From Myxococcales bacterium (GTDB taxonomy: Bacteria > Myxococcota > Polyangia > Polyangiales > Polyangiaceae): a stretch of 23,039 nucleotides of DNA. Positions 15,586 through 23,019 of the stretch are shown here, piece after piece. A program made the translations under genes and the position numbers. A model generated the notes under the pieces. That model ran no database searches. It had not been told where the DNA came from and saw only the letters and a program-made list of their open reading frames with translations. The DNA lies in the NCBI GenBank assembly GCA_020430865.1, contig JAGQIY010000228.1:1-23039 (forward strand), in the 5' to 3' direction. Each line of letters opens with the position of its first letter. The first letter of the stretch is position 1.

Positions 15586-17196
15586 TCACTCCGCCGTGGT
15601 GAAGCTCGAGCGGAACTCCTGCTCCGTCGGGTTGCCCATGTAGTCGGTGATGCCGCCAGCGGGGATCACGACCTCGTACGTCGTACCAGCCTCCAGCGGT
15701 TCGCTCGGCCAGAAGTTCACGATCCCCTCCTGGCCAGAGTAGTACCCGGCCAGTGGCTTCGAGCACCCTTCCCGCAAGACCTGGAAGGAACCAGAGAACA
15801 CCGTGCCGAGTTCCACGAACTCGCTCAGTGTGATCCCGACCCGAGAGGTGAGAGCCACGCCCGTGGCGCCCGCCCTGGGGTTGACCATGCTGACGCTCGG
15901 ACCCTGGGTGTCTGCTTCCTTGTCCATCGCGAACACCTGACTTGCGCGGCCCTGGACCTCGCCGTCGGGGTAGGCGTCGGTCTTGTCGTTCTCGTCGCTG
16001 GCGGCGACGACGACGTTGCCGAACGGAATCAGCGTGTCGAAGTCCCCGGGGTCACTGGTCAGGTCACCTTCCGCTCGTAGGTGGAAGGTATGCTCGAGGC
16101 GTACGTTCGCTGGGTCCGAGACATCGAACACGTCTCCGAAGTTGCTCTCGCCAACGAATGCCCGCTGATCCTTGACGAAAACGTAGCCACCGTTGCTGTC
16201 CGGCGGGCTGTTTCCGCCGAGGTAGCTCGGCGCCGACGGGTCCTGGATGTCGTAGATGATCAGACCGCCGCCGCCACCCTTGCGCGCATACCACAGCTTG
16301 TCGCCGTTCAGGTGCGAGTGGTAGACCTCGCGCGGTGTGCCGGTCTCGTCGCTGACCTCGAAGGTGCCGCCCGGGATCGGCTGTGGGGATGCCGGGTCAC
16401 TGATGTCGAGCAGCATGGTGCGTGTCCCCTCCGCCGCGCTCACCGCCAACAAGTTCCCCACGGCAAAGATAGCGCCGGCCCTGAGGGGAACCTCGAAGCT
16501 GTACGTCCCGATCAGCTGCGGGTTCAGCGGGTCCGTGGCGTCGACGATGTACAGGCCGTTGTCGGCGCCTGCGACGTAGACGTAGGGCGCTTGCCAGAAC
16601 AGGCTCATCACGACGCGCGCATATGCGTCGGGGTAGAAGACTCCCGGTAGCTCGATGGTGGAACCAAACACGGGCTGGGTCACGTCCGAGATGTCCCAGA
16701 AGCTCACGCCCTTGAGGTGGGTCACCGCCATCCAGCGTCCAGCTTGCTGAGAGAGACCGGTCGCATGGGTCTCGCGCATCGCGACCGCTTCGACGCTGTT
16801 GATGGGCTTCGGGGCGCAGGCGTCGCTGAAGTCGAAGACGCTGATCCCGCCGTCGGCCCACTCCGGCGCCCAGGGCATGACCAGGTAGCCGTCGATCATG
16901 AACAGTCCATTGTGGTGGTCGGGGTCCTTCGCACCGCCATCGAGGAAGGCACAGGGCGAGTCGCTGGGGGCGGCTTCAAATGAACTCCGCGGTCCACCCG
17001 GCCCGCTCAGCGGTTCGAACTGGTCGGGGGCCGGTGTGACGCCCCCGCAGCTCTGCCCGCGATCCGCGTTTCCGTCCTCGTTTCCGCCGCACGCCAGAAC
17101 GCTCAGCCCGAGGGCGGTCGCGAGGGCGAGCCGAGCTATCGAGGGTGCGCCCGAGTGGCGGGGGTGGGCCTTGGCGATGACGTCGAAGCGGTTCAC
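15586..17196 (-). CDS. LVIVD-repeat lipoprotein with C-terminal Big_5 domain
   Basis: I place the start at GTG 17196, giving 536 aa with a signal ending in the lipobox SVLAC. The frame is open to GTG 17268, and a GTG at 17262 has a good AAGG ribosome site but would give an overlong signal region. The central 350 residues are LVIVD-type repeats, each a strand ending in a V/I-D-x-(S/T)DP turn: ISVFDFSDACAPKPI, VSFWDISDVTQPVFG, LYIVDATDPLNPQLIG, TMLLDISDPASPQPI, LIIYDIQDPSAPSYLG and VFDVSDPANVRL. These form a propeller. The last about 110 residues (VSMVNPRAGATGVALTSRV to the end) are a bacterial Ig-like Big_5 domain with the YEVVIPAGGITDYMGNP signature. It is a surface-exposed binding protein, probably co-expressed with the di-heme lipoprotein 14 bases downstream. 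Confidence 0.85.
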   Translation of the reverse strand: MNRFDVIAKAHPRHSGAPSIARLALATALGLSVLACGGNEDGNADRGQSCGGVTPAPDQFEPLSGPGGPRSSFEAAPSDSPCAFLDGGAKDPDHHNGLFMIDGYLVMPWAPEWADGGISVFDFSDACAPKPINSVEAVAMRETHATGLSQQAGRWMAVTHLKGVSFWDISDVTQPVFGSTIELPGVFYPDAYARVVMSLFWQAPYVYVAGADNGLYIVDATDPLNPQLIGTYSFEVPLRAGAIFAVGNLLAVSAAEGTRTMLLDISDPASPQPIPGGTFEVSDETGTPREVYHSHLNGDKLWYARKGGGGGLIIYDIQDPSAPSYLGGNSPPDSNGGYVFVKDQRAFVGESNFGDVFDVSDPANVRLEHTFHLRAEGDLTSDPGDFDTLIPFGNVVVAASDENDKTDAYPDGEVQGRASQVFAMDKEADTQGPSVSMVNPRAGATGVALTSRVGITLSEFVELGTVFSGSFQVLREGCSKPLAGYYSGQEGIVNFWPSEPLEAGTTYEVVIPAGGITDYMGNPTEQEFRSSFTTAE

Positions 17197-17383
17197 GGCG
17201 CAGAAACCTAGCACCGACCGCCGGCGGGACGACCATCGGTGCACCCGCGACGCAGCGTCCACTCGCACCCTTACGCGCCGCGTCGGGTGCCGGCGAGAAA
17301 CTGCTGGGTAGGCGGATCTCGGCGAGCCCGGCGCGAAACATGTCGATTCAAATGGGACCCCAGTCAGGATAGCTTTCGCCTGT

Positions 17384-18538
17384 ATGCCTGGGGCTCCGAA
17401 GACGTCTTCCGAGAAGACCGCTGCTTGGTTGGGGATCAGCCTGTGGGCGCTGGGCTGCCTCTTCGGCCTGATCTTCCTCAGCTGGATGTTCCTGATCTCT
17501 CCGCTGATGACGCCCTACGCCGCGGAGATCATCTGGGCGGAGATCATCGCGGCGATGTTCGCGATCCCCGCCTGCATGGTCTACATGACCGTGCCCTGGA
17601 TCGTGGATCGCTTCGATCCCGAGCCCTGGTGGGCGCTCGCGATGGCGTTCCTGTGGGGGGCCCTCGCGGCGGCGGGCTTCGCCGGCCTGATCAACACCAT
17701 CATGGGTGCGATCGGTGAGGGCGTCGCGGGCAAAGGAGGTGGAGACTTCCTGGGCGCCGTGGTCAGCGCGCCGCTGGTGGAAGAGGGCTTCAAGGGCATG
17801 GCCGTGCTCGGCATGTTCTGGTTCATGCGGCGCGAGTTCGACGGCGTCGTCGACGGCATGATCTACGGTGTGTTCGCGGCGCTCGGCTTCGCGATGACCG
17901 AGAACGTCCTGTACTACTCGACCGCGATCGCCAAGGGCTCGGTCACCGGCGCTGGCATGGGTGAGTTCACCGTGCAGTTCGTGATGCGCGGGATCCTCAA
18001 GCCCTGGGGGCATCCGCTGTACACGGCGATCACGGGTCTCGGTGTCGGGCTGGCACGAGAGACGACCAAGACCTGGGTGAAGTGGGCAGCGCCCATCGGC
18101 TGCTACTTCATCGCCGTCACGATGCACGGCATGTGGAACTTCACCAGCGTGCTCAGCGGCTGGACGGGTGCGCCACTCTACTTGCTCTTGCTCGTGATGT
18201 ACTTCTTCGTGCTGATCTGCTTCATGACGATGGTGCTCTGGCTGGTTGCTCGTGAAGGCAAGACCCTGCGCAAGAACCTCGAGGACGAGGTGCTGATGGG
18301 CAACATGACGAGGGAAGACCTCGACCTCATCTGCTCGCCGTTCGGTCGTCTGAAGGCGCGCATGAGCAAGGGCGCCAAGGGCCACAAGATGGTGATGGTC
18401 GGCATTCGGCTGGGCATGGCCAAGTGGCACGCGGCTCGAGCCATGAAGGGTCAGAAGCAGACGGTGAGCATCCAGTCCATCGTTCCGCTCCGGCAGGAGC
18501 TGATCGCGCTCCGGCAGGAACTCGCGCGAGGCTACTGA
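17384..18538 (+). CDS. PrsW-family intramembrane metalloprotease
   Basis: This 384-aa multi-pass protein carries the PrsW (M82) motifs. They are E133-E134-x-x-K137 in APLVEEGFKG, E173-N174 in FAMTENVLYY, His210 in WGHPLYTAITGLGVGL, and H248-G-M-W-N252. The Glu and His residues form the active site of CPBP/PrsW proteases, which cut membrane proteins, for example the anti-sigma factor RsiW. About eight hydrophobic helices span residues 12-285. The last about 100 residues are cytosolic, basic and helical, ending in a tandem LRQEL-IA-LRQEL heptad-like repeat; this tail exceeds a minimal PrsW. Start ATG 17384 has only a distant AGGAT. Its TGA directly abuts the GTG of the next gene. The substrate is unknown; no sigma/anti-sigma pair lies in the window. 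Confidence 0.88.
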   Translation: MPGAPKTSSEKTAAWLGISLWALGCLFGLIFLSWMFLISPLMTPYAAEIIWAEIIAAMFAIPACMVYMTVPWIVDRFDPEPWWALAMAFLWGALAAAGFAGLINTIMGAIGEGVAGKGGGDFLGAVVSAPLVEEGFKGMAVLGMFWFMRREFDGVVDGMIYGVFAALGFAMTENVLYYSTAIAKGSVTGAGMGEFTVQFVMRGILKPWGHPLYTAITGLGVGLARETTKTWVKWAAPIGCYFIAVTMHGMWNFTSVLSGWTGAPLYLLLLVMYFFVLICFMTMVLWLVAREGKTLRKNLEDEVLMGNMTREDLDLICSPFGRLKARMSKGAKGHKMVMVGIRLGMAKWHAARAMKGQKQTVSIQSIVPLRQELIALRQELARGY

Positions 18539-19717
18539 GTGGGTGACGTACGACCAGCGCTTGGATCGCGCGCTGCTTTCCCCGAGCTCCGCAGCCGCGC
18601 GTATCTGGCCCACGCTGCAATTTCGCCGCTGTCGATCTGGGTCACGCGCCGGGTTCGTCGCTACGTCGACGAGATGGCGGCCGATGGCGTTGGTGCGTTT
18701 CCTCGCTGGATCGAGCAACGAGAGGCGCTGCGAGCGAAGCTGGCAGGCTTGATCGGCGCGACGTCCGAGGAGATCGCGCTGATGCCCAACACCACCCGCG
18801 GTATCTCGGACGTCGCCTTGAGCGTGGCTTGGGAGCCGGGACAGCGAGTGCTGGTATTCCGCGGTGAGTTTCCGACCAACGTCACCCCCTGGCAGCGCGC
18901 CGCGAAGCTCTTCGGCCTCGAGCTGCGCTGGCTCGACGCAGACGATTTCCGTACGGATGAAGACGAAGCGCTGAAGGCGCTCGCCAGAGAGCTGGAGCGG
19001 GGCGTCCGTCTCCTCGCGGTGAGCGCCGTGCAGTTCCAGACCGGACACCGCATGCCCCTCGAGCGGATGGGCGAGCTGTGCCGGCGCTACGGCTGCGAGC
19101 TCTTCGTCGACGCGATCCAGGCCTGTGGCGCGACTCCGCTCGACGTGGAAGCATGCGCCATCGACTACCTCAGCTGCGGTAGCCACAAGTGGTTGATGGG
19201 CCTCGATGGCTGCGGCTTCCTCTATGTCCGCAGGGAAAAAGCGCAGCAGCTCGAAGCACGCACCGCCGGCTGGCTCAGCCACGAAGACGGCCTCAGGTTC
19301 CTGTTCGAAGGCGCCGGACACCTCTCGTACGAACGGCCCTTGAAGCAGTCCGCCCAGGTGTTCGAGACGGGTATGGCCAACGGCGCTGGCTTCGCCGCAC
19401 TGGAAGCGAGCCTGGATGCGATCCTCGGGTTGGGGGTGAGGAACGTCTTCGAGCACGTGCAAGGCTACCTGGATCAGCTGGAGCCCCAGGTCGTGGCGCT
19501 CGGCTTTCAGAGCCTGCGCGCCCCGCAGCTCACCGGCCGCTCCTGCACGCTCTCGTTGCGCTCGGATCAGCACGACGTGGTGCGAGTGCACGACCGCTTG
19601 AACGAACGTGGCGTCGCCTGCAGCGTGCCCGACGGGTGCCTGCGTTTCGCGCCCCACTGGCCAAACGACGTGGCCGAAGTCTCGGCTGTCGTCAGCGCCT
19701 TGCGCGACGTGCTCTGA
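18539..19717 (+). CDS. Aminotransferase class V-fold PLP enzyme
   Basis: The 392-aa product is a fold-type I PLP enzyme of the class V group, which includes cysteine desulfurases, kynureninase and isopenicillin N epimerase-like enzymes. Lys217 in LSCGSHKWLMG should form the Schiff base. Asp191 and Gln194 in LFVDAIQACG contact the cofactor ring, and NTTRGIS (84-90) lies in the phosphate-binding region. QTGHRMPLERM is also family-typical. The exact reaction cannot be assigned. I see no clear catalytic-Cys loop of IscS/SufS type, so a desulfurase role is not supported. The start is GTG 18539, immediately after the TGA of the PrsW-like gene, with GAGG about 11 bases upstream lying inside that gene. 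Translation is thus coupled. It converges with the thioesterase gene, 8 bases apart. Confidence 0.88.
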   Translation: MGDVRPALGSRAAFPELRSRAYLAHAAISPLSIWVTRRVRRYVDEMAADGVGAFPRWIEQREALRAKLAGLIGATSEEIALMPNTTRGISDVALSVAWEPGQRVLVFRGEFPTNVTPWQRAAKLFGLELRWLDADDFRTDEDEALKALARELERGVRLLAVSAVQFQTGHRMPLERMGELCRRYGCELFVDAIQACGATPLDVEACAIDYLSCGSHKWLMGLDGCGFLYVRREKAQQLEARTAGWLSHEDGLRFLFEGAGHLSYERPLKQSAQVFETGMANGAGFAALEASLDAILGLGVRNVFEHVQGYLDQLEPQVVALGFQSLRAPQLTGRSCTLSLRSDQHDVVRVHDRLNERGVACSVPDGCLRFAPHWPNDVAEVSAVVSALRDVL

Positions 19718-19725
19718 GCGTCGCT

Positions 19726-20190
19726 TCAGGTCCGGGGTAGCCGCTCGAGCTGCTCGAGCAACTGCGCCGGGATCGCGATCGGTCGAAAGTCTTCGCGGCT
19801 CACGAAGACGTGAGTCGTCTGGACGACACAGGCGACCCGGTCCCCGTTCCAGATCTGATGAGCGAGGGTCAGCCGGCTGCCAGCGATGTGCGCCGCGGCG
19901 ATCACCACCTCCAGCTGATCTCCGAACCGGAGGGGCGCGAAGTAGTCGACCTCGACGTGCCCGATGGGAGCCGCCCACTCGCCTTCCGCGAGCACTCGAG
20001 GCAGACCATGTCCCACAGACTCCAGGTAGCTCGCATACGCGTCGTGGGCGTAGTCCAGCACCCGAGCGAAGTAGGCGATGCCTGCTGCGTCGATGTCGTG
20101 GAAGCGCACGGCGCGTGCCGTGCGGAAAGCTCCTTCGCCGATGGGCGCGTCCCGCAGCGCCCGCGCATCGAAGCGGAACGGGACGCTCAT
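19726..20190 (-). CDS. Hotdog-fold acyl-CoA thioesterase (4HBT/YbgC-like)
   Basis: This 154-aa enzyme should hydrolyse acyl- or aroyl-CoA thioesters in the cytoplasm. The active-site segment VRFHDIDAAGIAYFARVLDY (28-47) matches the 4-hydroxybenzoyl-CoA thioesterase signature. Asp34 is equivalent to the catalytic Asp17 of the Pseudomonas enzyme. The strands IGHVEVDYFAPLRFGDQLEV and RVACVVQTTHVFVSRED are typical of the fold. Family members often act as tetramers. Its ATG overlaps the stop of the TPR-like gene as ATGA. Substrate specificity is unknown. It may clear stalled CoA esters, and the window's acyl-CoA dehydrogenase is not adjacent. Confidence 0.9.
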   Translation of the reverse strand: MSVPFRFDARALRDAPIGEGAFRTARAVRFHDIDAAGIAYFARVLDYAHDAYASYLESVGHGLPRVLAEGEWAAPIGHVEVDYFAPLRFGDQLEVVIAAAHIAGSRLTLAHQIWNGDRVACVVQTTHVFVSREDFRPIAIPAQLLEQLERLPRT

Positions 20191-20663
20191 GGGAGGCGAG
20201 CGTCCTCCCAGCTTGCGAACCCCGTCGGCGGGGCGACCTGTTCGGTCGCCAGGGCGAAGTACTTGGGATCCTCGTCGTCGAACAGCTCAGGCCCACCGAG
20301 GCTCAACGCCCGTCCCAGATGGGACGCTCCGCTCGCGTCGCCGAGTTCCAGGAGCACTTGCCCGCGGCGCAGCTCGAGCCAAGCGTTCTCGTCCGCGTCC
20401 GGCGCGCTCGCGGCACGCTGGAGCCACTCGAGCGACTCCGAATGATTCCCTGAGGAAAAAAGCATATCCGCAACCGCCGCGAGCAGTTCGGTATAGCCCT
20501 GCCAGGATGTCTCTGGCTTCGGGAACAGGGCCAGCGCCTGTTCGAAGCTCGCCTGAGCCTCCGCGATGGAGCCCTGTTCGGCGAGTTCGTTGCCCGCGTC
20601 GCTCAACTCGGCGACGCGAGACTGCACGGCTTCAGGCAGTGGGCGGAGCGGCGTTTCGATCAT
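20187..20663 (-). CDS. TPR-like helical protein
   Basis: The 158-aa soluble protein is built of helix pairs resembling tetratricopeptide repeats: SDAGNELAEQGSIAEAQASF followed by EQALALFPKP (about 20-50), a second pair around MLFSSGNHSESLEWLQRA (67-84), and a third around RRGQVLLELGDASGASHLGRA. It ends with an acidic FDDEDPKYFALA segment. This last pattern recurs in small stand-alone TPR proteins that I have seen near polymorphic-toxin immunity genes, but no toxin is present here, so this is only a resemblance. The gene is translationally coupled to the thioesterase by ATGA. The ATG at 20663 has no evident ribosome site. Confidence 0.78.
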   Translation of the reverse strand: MIETPLRPLPEAVQSRVAELSDAGNELAEQGSIAEAQASFEQALALFPKPETSWQGYTELLAAVADMLFSSGNHSESLEWLQRAASAPDADENAWLELRRGQVLLELGDASGASHLGRALSLGGPELFDDEDPKYFALATEQVAPPTGFASWEDARLP

Positions 20664-20706
20664 GTCGGCGACGCTAGATCGCTAGCACCGGACACGCCAT
20701 CGAGTT

Positions 20707-20748
20707 TGCGCCGCGGTGAGTCCTGCGCCGGATGGCGGTCGCGGCGCA
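20707..20748. repeat. GC-rich inverted repeat between two minus-strand genes
   Basis: TGCGCCGCG at 20707-20715 pairs with CGCGGCGCA at 20740-20748 as a perfect 9-bp stem around a 24-base loop. It lies just after the stop of the 89-aa protein gene and upstream of the TPR-like gene. It could end transcription or protect an mRNA end, but it has no T-tract. Confidence 0.45.
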
Positions 20749-20766
20749 GGGAGACTCGACCTTCGA

Positions 20767-21036
20767 TCAGGCCGCGCGCGGTGAGCGGCGATCCATCGGG
20801 CACTCCACGATGCACAGGCGGGGTGCGCCCTCACGGGCGAAGCTCACGACCGCCGCTCCTTCGGGGTGCCCGCGCCAGGGCTCACCCAGCGCTCCGATCA
20901 GTACACCAGCGGGCGCCGACTCGGGATGGATACCGGCAGCCTCGAGCAGGGCCTCGTAGCTCCAATCCCCATCGGGATCGGCGAAGAAGTCGATGGGGGC
21001 GGTTTCAGCGGACAGACCGTAGTGACGAACACGCAT
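20767..21036 (-). CDS. Small orphan protein, 89 aa
   Basis: I do not recognise a family. The frame is open upstream to 21252, but the upstream part is low-quality, Arg/Pro-rich sequence. The ATG at 21036 has a strong GAGGT ribosome site with ideal spacing (GAGGTAGCC before ATG), so the gene is 89 codons. The protein is acidic and compact, with IDFFADPDGDWSYEALLEAA, a GVLIGALGEPWRG strand-turn, AAVVSFAREG and RLCIVECPMD. It has no signal peptide or membrane helix. The strand pattern suggests a small alpha/beta domain. It is flanked by a 409-base non-coding stretch upstream and a GC-rich hairpin downstream. Confidence 0.7.
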   Translation of the reverse strand: MRVRHYGLSAETAPIDFFADPDGDWSYEALLEAAGIHPESAPAGVLIGALGEPWRGHPEGAAVVSFAREGAPRLCIVECPMDRRSPRAA

Positions 21037-21445
21037 GGCTACCTCGATGTTTGAAGGCGGATGGAGGGCAGAAGACCGATCCTGTGGTGGCTGCGGCTGC
21101 TCCCTCTTCCATCGCTTCCATGGCTGCGGAGAGGCGTAGGACGAGCATTCGGTGGCGCAGCCTCGATGAGCCCGCTTGCGAAGGGCGGCGAGAGCTGATG
21201 CTCCCACCGGCCCAGGAGAGCGCGGCACCATTGCCGTTCCCTCGCGGATCACTCACGGCCACCCAGGACCAAGGCATGTCCAAGTCCTAGCTGGACACTG
21301 AACAAAGCGCCAGTGCTTTGTGTTCAGTGTTCAGTGTCGTTGTTTGTCAGACCGCGTAAGCAGCGAAAAAGACGAGTGTTTTTCTCTGAGGCTGGGGAGG
21401 CCCTGGGCGATTGACAGGGCGGGGTCCCCGGACTGAGGTGGAGAC
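21037..21445. other. Divergent intergenic region with inverted repeat
   Basis: These 409 bases separate the 89-aa protein gene (minus) from the peroxiredoxin gene (plus). I see no credible gene. The region holds the inverted repeat at 21295-21330 and, around 21311-21390, is richer in A/T than its surroundings. A TTGACA at 21411-21416 resembles a -35 box but lacks a matching -10 before ATG 21446. The peroxiredoxin ribosome site is GAGGTGGAG (21435-21443). Confidence 0.5.
21295..21330. repeat. Long inverted repeat (possible operator or terminator hairpin)
   Basis: ACACTGAACAAAGC at 21295-21308 pairs with GCTTTGTGTTCAGTGT at 21315-21330: 7 bp, a two-base bulge, then 7 bp, around loop GCCAGT. 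A third copy of the TTCAGTGT half-element follows at 21330-21337, so the region is both palindromic and directly repeated. Its AT-richness contrasts with neighbouring DNA. It may be a regulatory site for the divergent genes, or a remnant terminator. Confidence 0.6.
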
Positions 21446-21907
21446 ATGGCGCAGCTCGAGGCGGGACAGCAGGCTCCAGACTTCACGTTGACGACCCAGG
21501 CGGGGGAGCGCTGGACGCTGTCGGAGCGCGCTGCTCAGGGACCCGTGGTGCTCTTCTTCTATCCGAAGAACGACACGCCGGTGTGCATCGTGGAGGCCTG
21601 CTCGTTTCGTGATCAGCACGAGGTCTTTGCTCGCCTTGGGGCGCAGGTCGTTGGAGTGAGCTCCGACGACGTGCAGAGCCACGGCCGCTTCGCCGGCAAG
21701 CACGAGCTGCCCTACACCTTGCTGGCCGATCAGGGAGGCCAGGTGCGTGCGCTGTTCGGCGTCAAGAAGACGCTCGGCTTCTTCGACGGTCGAGTCACCT
21801 TCGTGATCGATCGCGGGCGACTCGTCCGCCACGTGTTCAGCTCGGCGTTCAACGCGAAGGGCCACGTGGAAGCCGCGCTGGAGACCGTGCGCGAGCTGTC
21901 GAAGTAG
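21446..21907 (+). CDS. Peroxiredoxin, PrxQ/BCP type
   Basis: This 153-aa cytoplasmic thiol peroxidase should reduce hydrogen peroxide and organic hydroperoxides using thioredoxin-like donors. The active-site segment FFYPKNDTPVCIVEACSFRD (38-57) has peroxidatic Cys47 in the PxxxTPxC context and a resolving Cys52 four residues apart, the PrxQ/BCP arrangement. The usual TPGCT is TPVCI here, a small variation. The rest of the fold is normal: GVSSDDVQSHGRFAGKHELPY, TLLADQGGQVRALFGV and TFVIDRGRLV. ATG 21446 is seven bases after GAGG. It stands alone, with the decayed propeller gene downstream. Confidence 0.94.
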   Translation: MAQLEAGQQAPDFTLTTQAGERWTLSERAAQGPVVLFFYPKNDTPVCIVEACSFRDQHEVFARLGAQVVGVSSDDVQSHGRFAGKHELPYTLLADQGGQVRALFGVKKTLGFFDGRVTFVIDRGRLVRHVFSSAFNAKGHVEAALETVRELSK

Positions 21908-21917
21908 CGCGCCGGTC

Positions 21918-22250
21918 ATGGTGCATCGACTATTGCCGTGGGGATTTAGCATCCCGAGGGGATCGCTATGGAGTCCTCGAGGAAACGATTCGTCGTGGGG
22001 TCCATGCTGCGAGGCGACGTCTTTACTGTCACCTCGACCGGGGAGGTTCGCCAGCCGACCAACGACCCTCGTTTGTGCTCGGTGTTGGGAGTGGCGGTTG
22101 ACTCCGCGCGGAGACGCGTCTGGATACCTCCACGCGGAAAGCATTCATCTGGGACATCGGTTCAACCGCTGCACTCGTTTCCTCTCGCTGGTAGAAGCTC
22201 TTCCGCAGGCTCGCGGCGCGCTCCATCCCCTGATCCGACTACTTCATCGG
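21918..22250 (+). pseudogene. Decayed SMP-30/NHL-type beta-propeller gene fragment
   Basis: Pieces of one propeller sequence lie in different frames. The frame from 21918 reads LLPWGFS up to about 21950. One base appears to be missing, and the frame with an in-frame TAG at 21947-21949 continues as HPEGIAMESSRKRFVVGS, then RGDVFTVTSTGEVRQP and VLGVAVDSARRRVW to about 22123. A further shift gives DTSTRKAFIWDIGSTAALVS, ending at a TAG near 22195. Joined, these match the PEGIA-D-FYVGS-GDV and GVAVD-RVWV pattern of SMP-30/gluconolactonase-like propellers. A possible later blade, FIGDSHSGEV, is read near 22243-22272 in yet another frame. The start, signal peptide and most blades are missing. Alternatively it is a sequencing-error-riddled short gene, which is less likely with several shifts. 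Confidence 0.6.
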
Positions 22251-22470
22251 TGATAGCCACTCGGGCGAAGTCACAAGCGTTCGCGACCCGTGGGGGGGGC
22301 CTCGTCCGGCCACGGATTGCTCTCACACCAAGCGCCCAGGGCAGGTTCGTGCCTGTGCCCTTGCCGATGTTCCGAGGCGACTGTGGCTCGCAGGTCTGGC
22401 GGCTGTCGTCTCGGCCTCGGGGCGAGGTTCGGCTCTGAAAACTCGTATCTGAGCCGTCGGCTGCCGGGGC
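22251..22470. other. Non-coding or degraded stretch
   Basis: No intact gene is seen between the propeller remnant and the HD-domain gene. An open frame continuing to 22438 is Ser/Arg/Pro-rich and does not resemble a folded protein. It is probably the rest of the degraded gene. Confidence 0.4.
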
Positions 22471-23019
22471 TCAGTAGCTGCTGGGCTGGGCGAACACCCG
22501 GCGCACCATCGGCTCGAAGTGTTCCAGAGGGAAGCTCTCGTAGTCCGGATCGAAGGCTGTCTGGTCCCAGTCGTCTGCGAACTTCGCGGCTAGATCGAAG
22601 GAGTCGTGACCCGTGTACTTCGCGCGCGCGTCAGGGTCCTTTCCCAGCAGCTCGTAGTAGTGTTTGCCTTGGAAATCTTGATGCACCAAGATCATCCAGT
22701 ACACTTCCTCGCGGACATAAGGCTTGAGGATCTCCGCGGCGATTGCCGGGTGATTCGCGACGCTGATCAATTTGCCGATGTCGTGGCACAGCGCGGCGAC
22801 GATCACCTGCTCGTCGGCGCCGGCACGCTCCGCGCGGGTCGCTGTCTGCAGCGCATGGACCAGTTGGTCCACCGCAAAGCCGTCGCTGATGGTTGCGAGC
22901 TCGCGCAACATACCGAGCACCTTTTCCGCCACGCGCGGCTGGTTGCCGAAGGTTTGGCGGCCAATTTCCATCCACTGCTCGGTGGTGGACTGATCCATGC
23001 GAGTGAACGACTGCGTCAT
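22471..23019 (-). CDS. HD-domain metalloprotein (possible di-iron oxygenase-like)
   Basis: The 182-aa protein has an HD fold with metal ligands His55 (DQLVHALQTA), His79-Asp80 (ALCHDIGK), His90, His113 (ILVHQDF) and Asp150 or Asp152 (FADDWDQ). The His55-to-His79 gap of 24 and the final WD-containing segment with DYESFPLEHFEPMVRRVF recall the PhnZ/MIOX-like mixed-valent di-iron HD oxygenases. HD phosphohydrolases are the alternative. No phosphonate-pathway gene is in the window to support a PhnZ role. Its start ATG at 23019 lacks a visible ribosome site, and Met8 (22998) is an alternative. The window ends 20 bases upstream, so its promoter and partners are not seen. Confidence 0.85.
   Translation of the reverse strand: MTQSFTRMDQSTTEQWMEIGRQTFGNQPRVAEKVLGMLRELATISDGFAVDQLVHALQTATRAERAGADEQVIVAALCHDIGKLISVANHPAIAAEILKPYVREEVYWMILVHQDFQGKHYYELLGKDPDARAKYTGHDSFDLAAKFADDWDQTAFDPDYESFPLEHFEPMVRRVFAQPSSY

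Noticed and set aside
18539..19717. Cysteine desulfurase (IscS/SufS) assignment for the class V enzyme
   Set aside because: The Schiff-base Lys context fits class V in general, but no desulfurase-type catalytic Cys loop or Fe-S cluster genes are seen.
17348..20296. A 982-codon minus-strand open frame
   Set aside because: It lies opposite the PrsW-like, PLP-enzyme and thioesterase genes; its composition (His/Arg/Glu/Gln-rich, no domain) is that of an antisense shadow in high-GC DNA.
21968..22438. An intact 156-aa gene
   Set aside because: Only the first 50 residues resemble a protein family; the rest is Ser/Pro/Arg-rich and the matching propeller sequence continues in other frames, so it is treated as a pseudogene.
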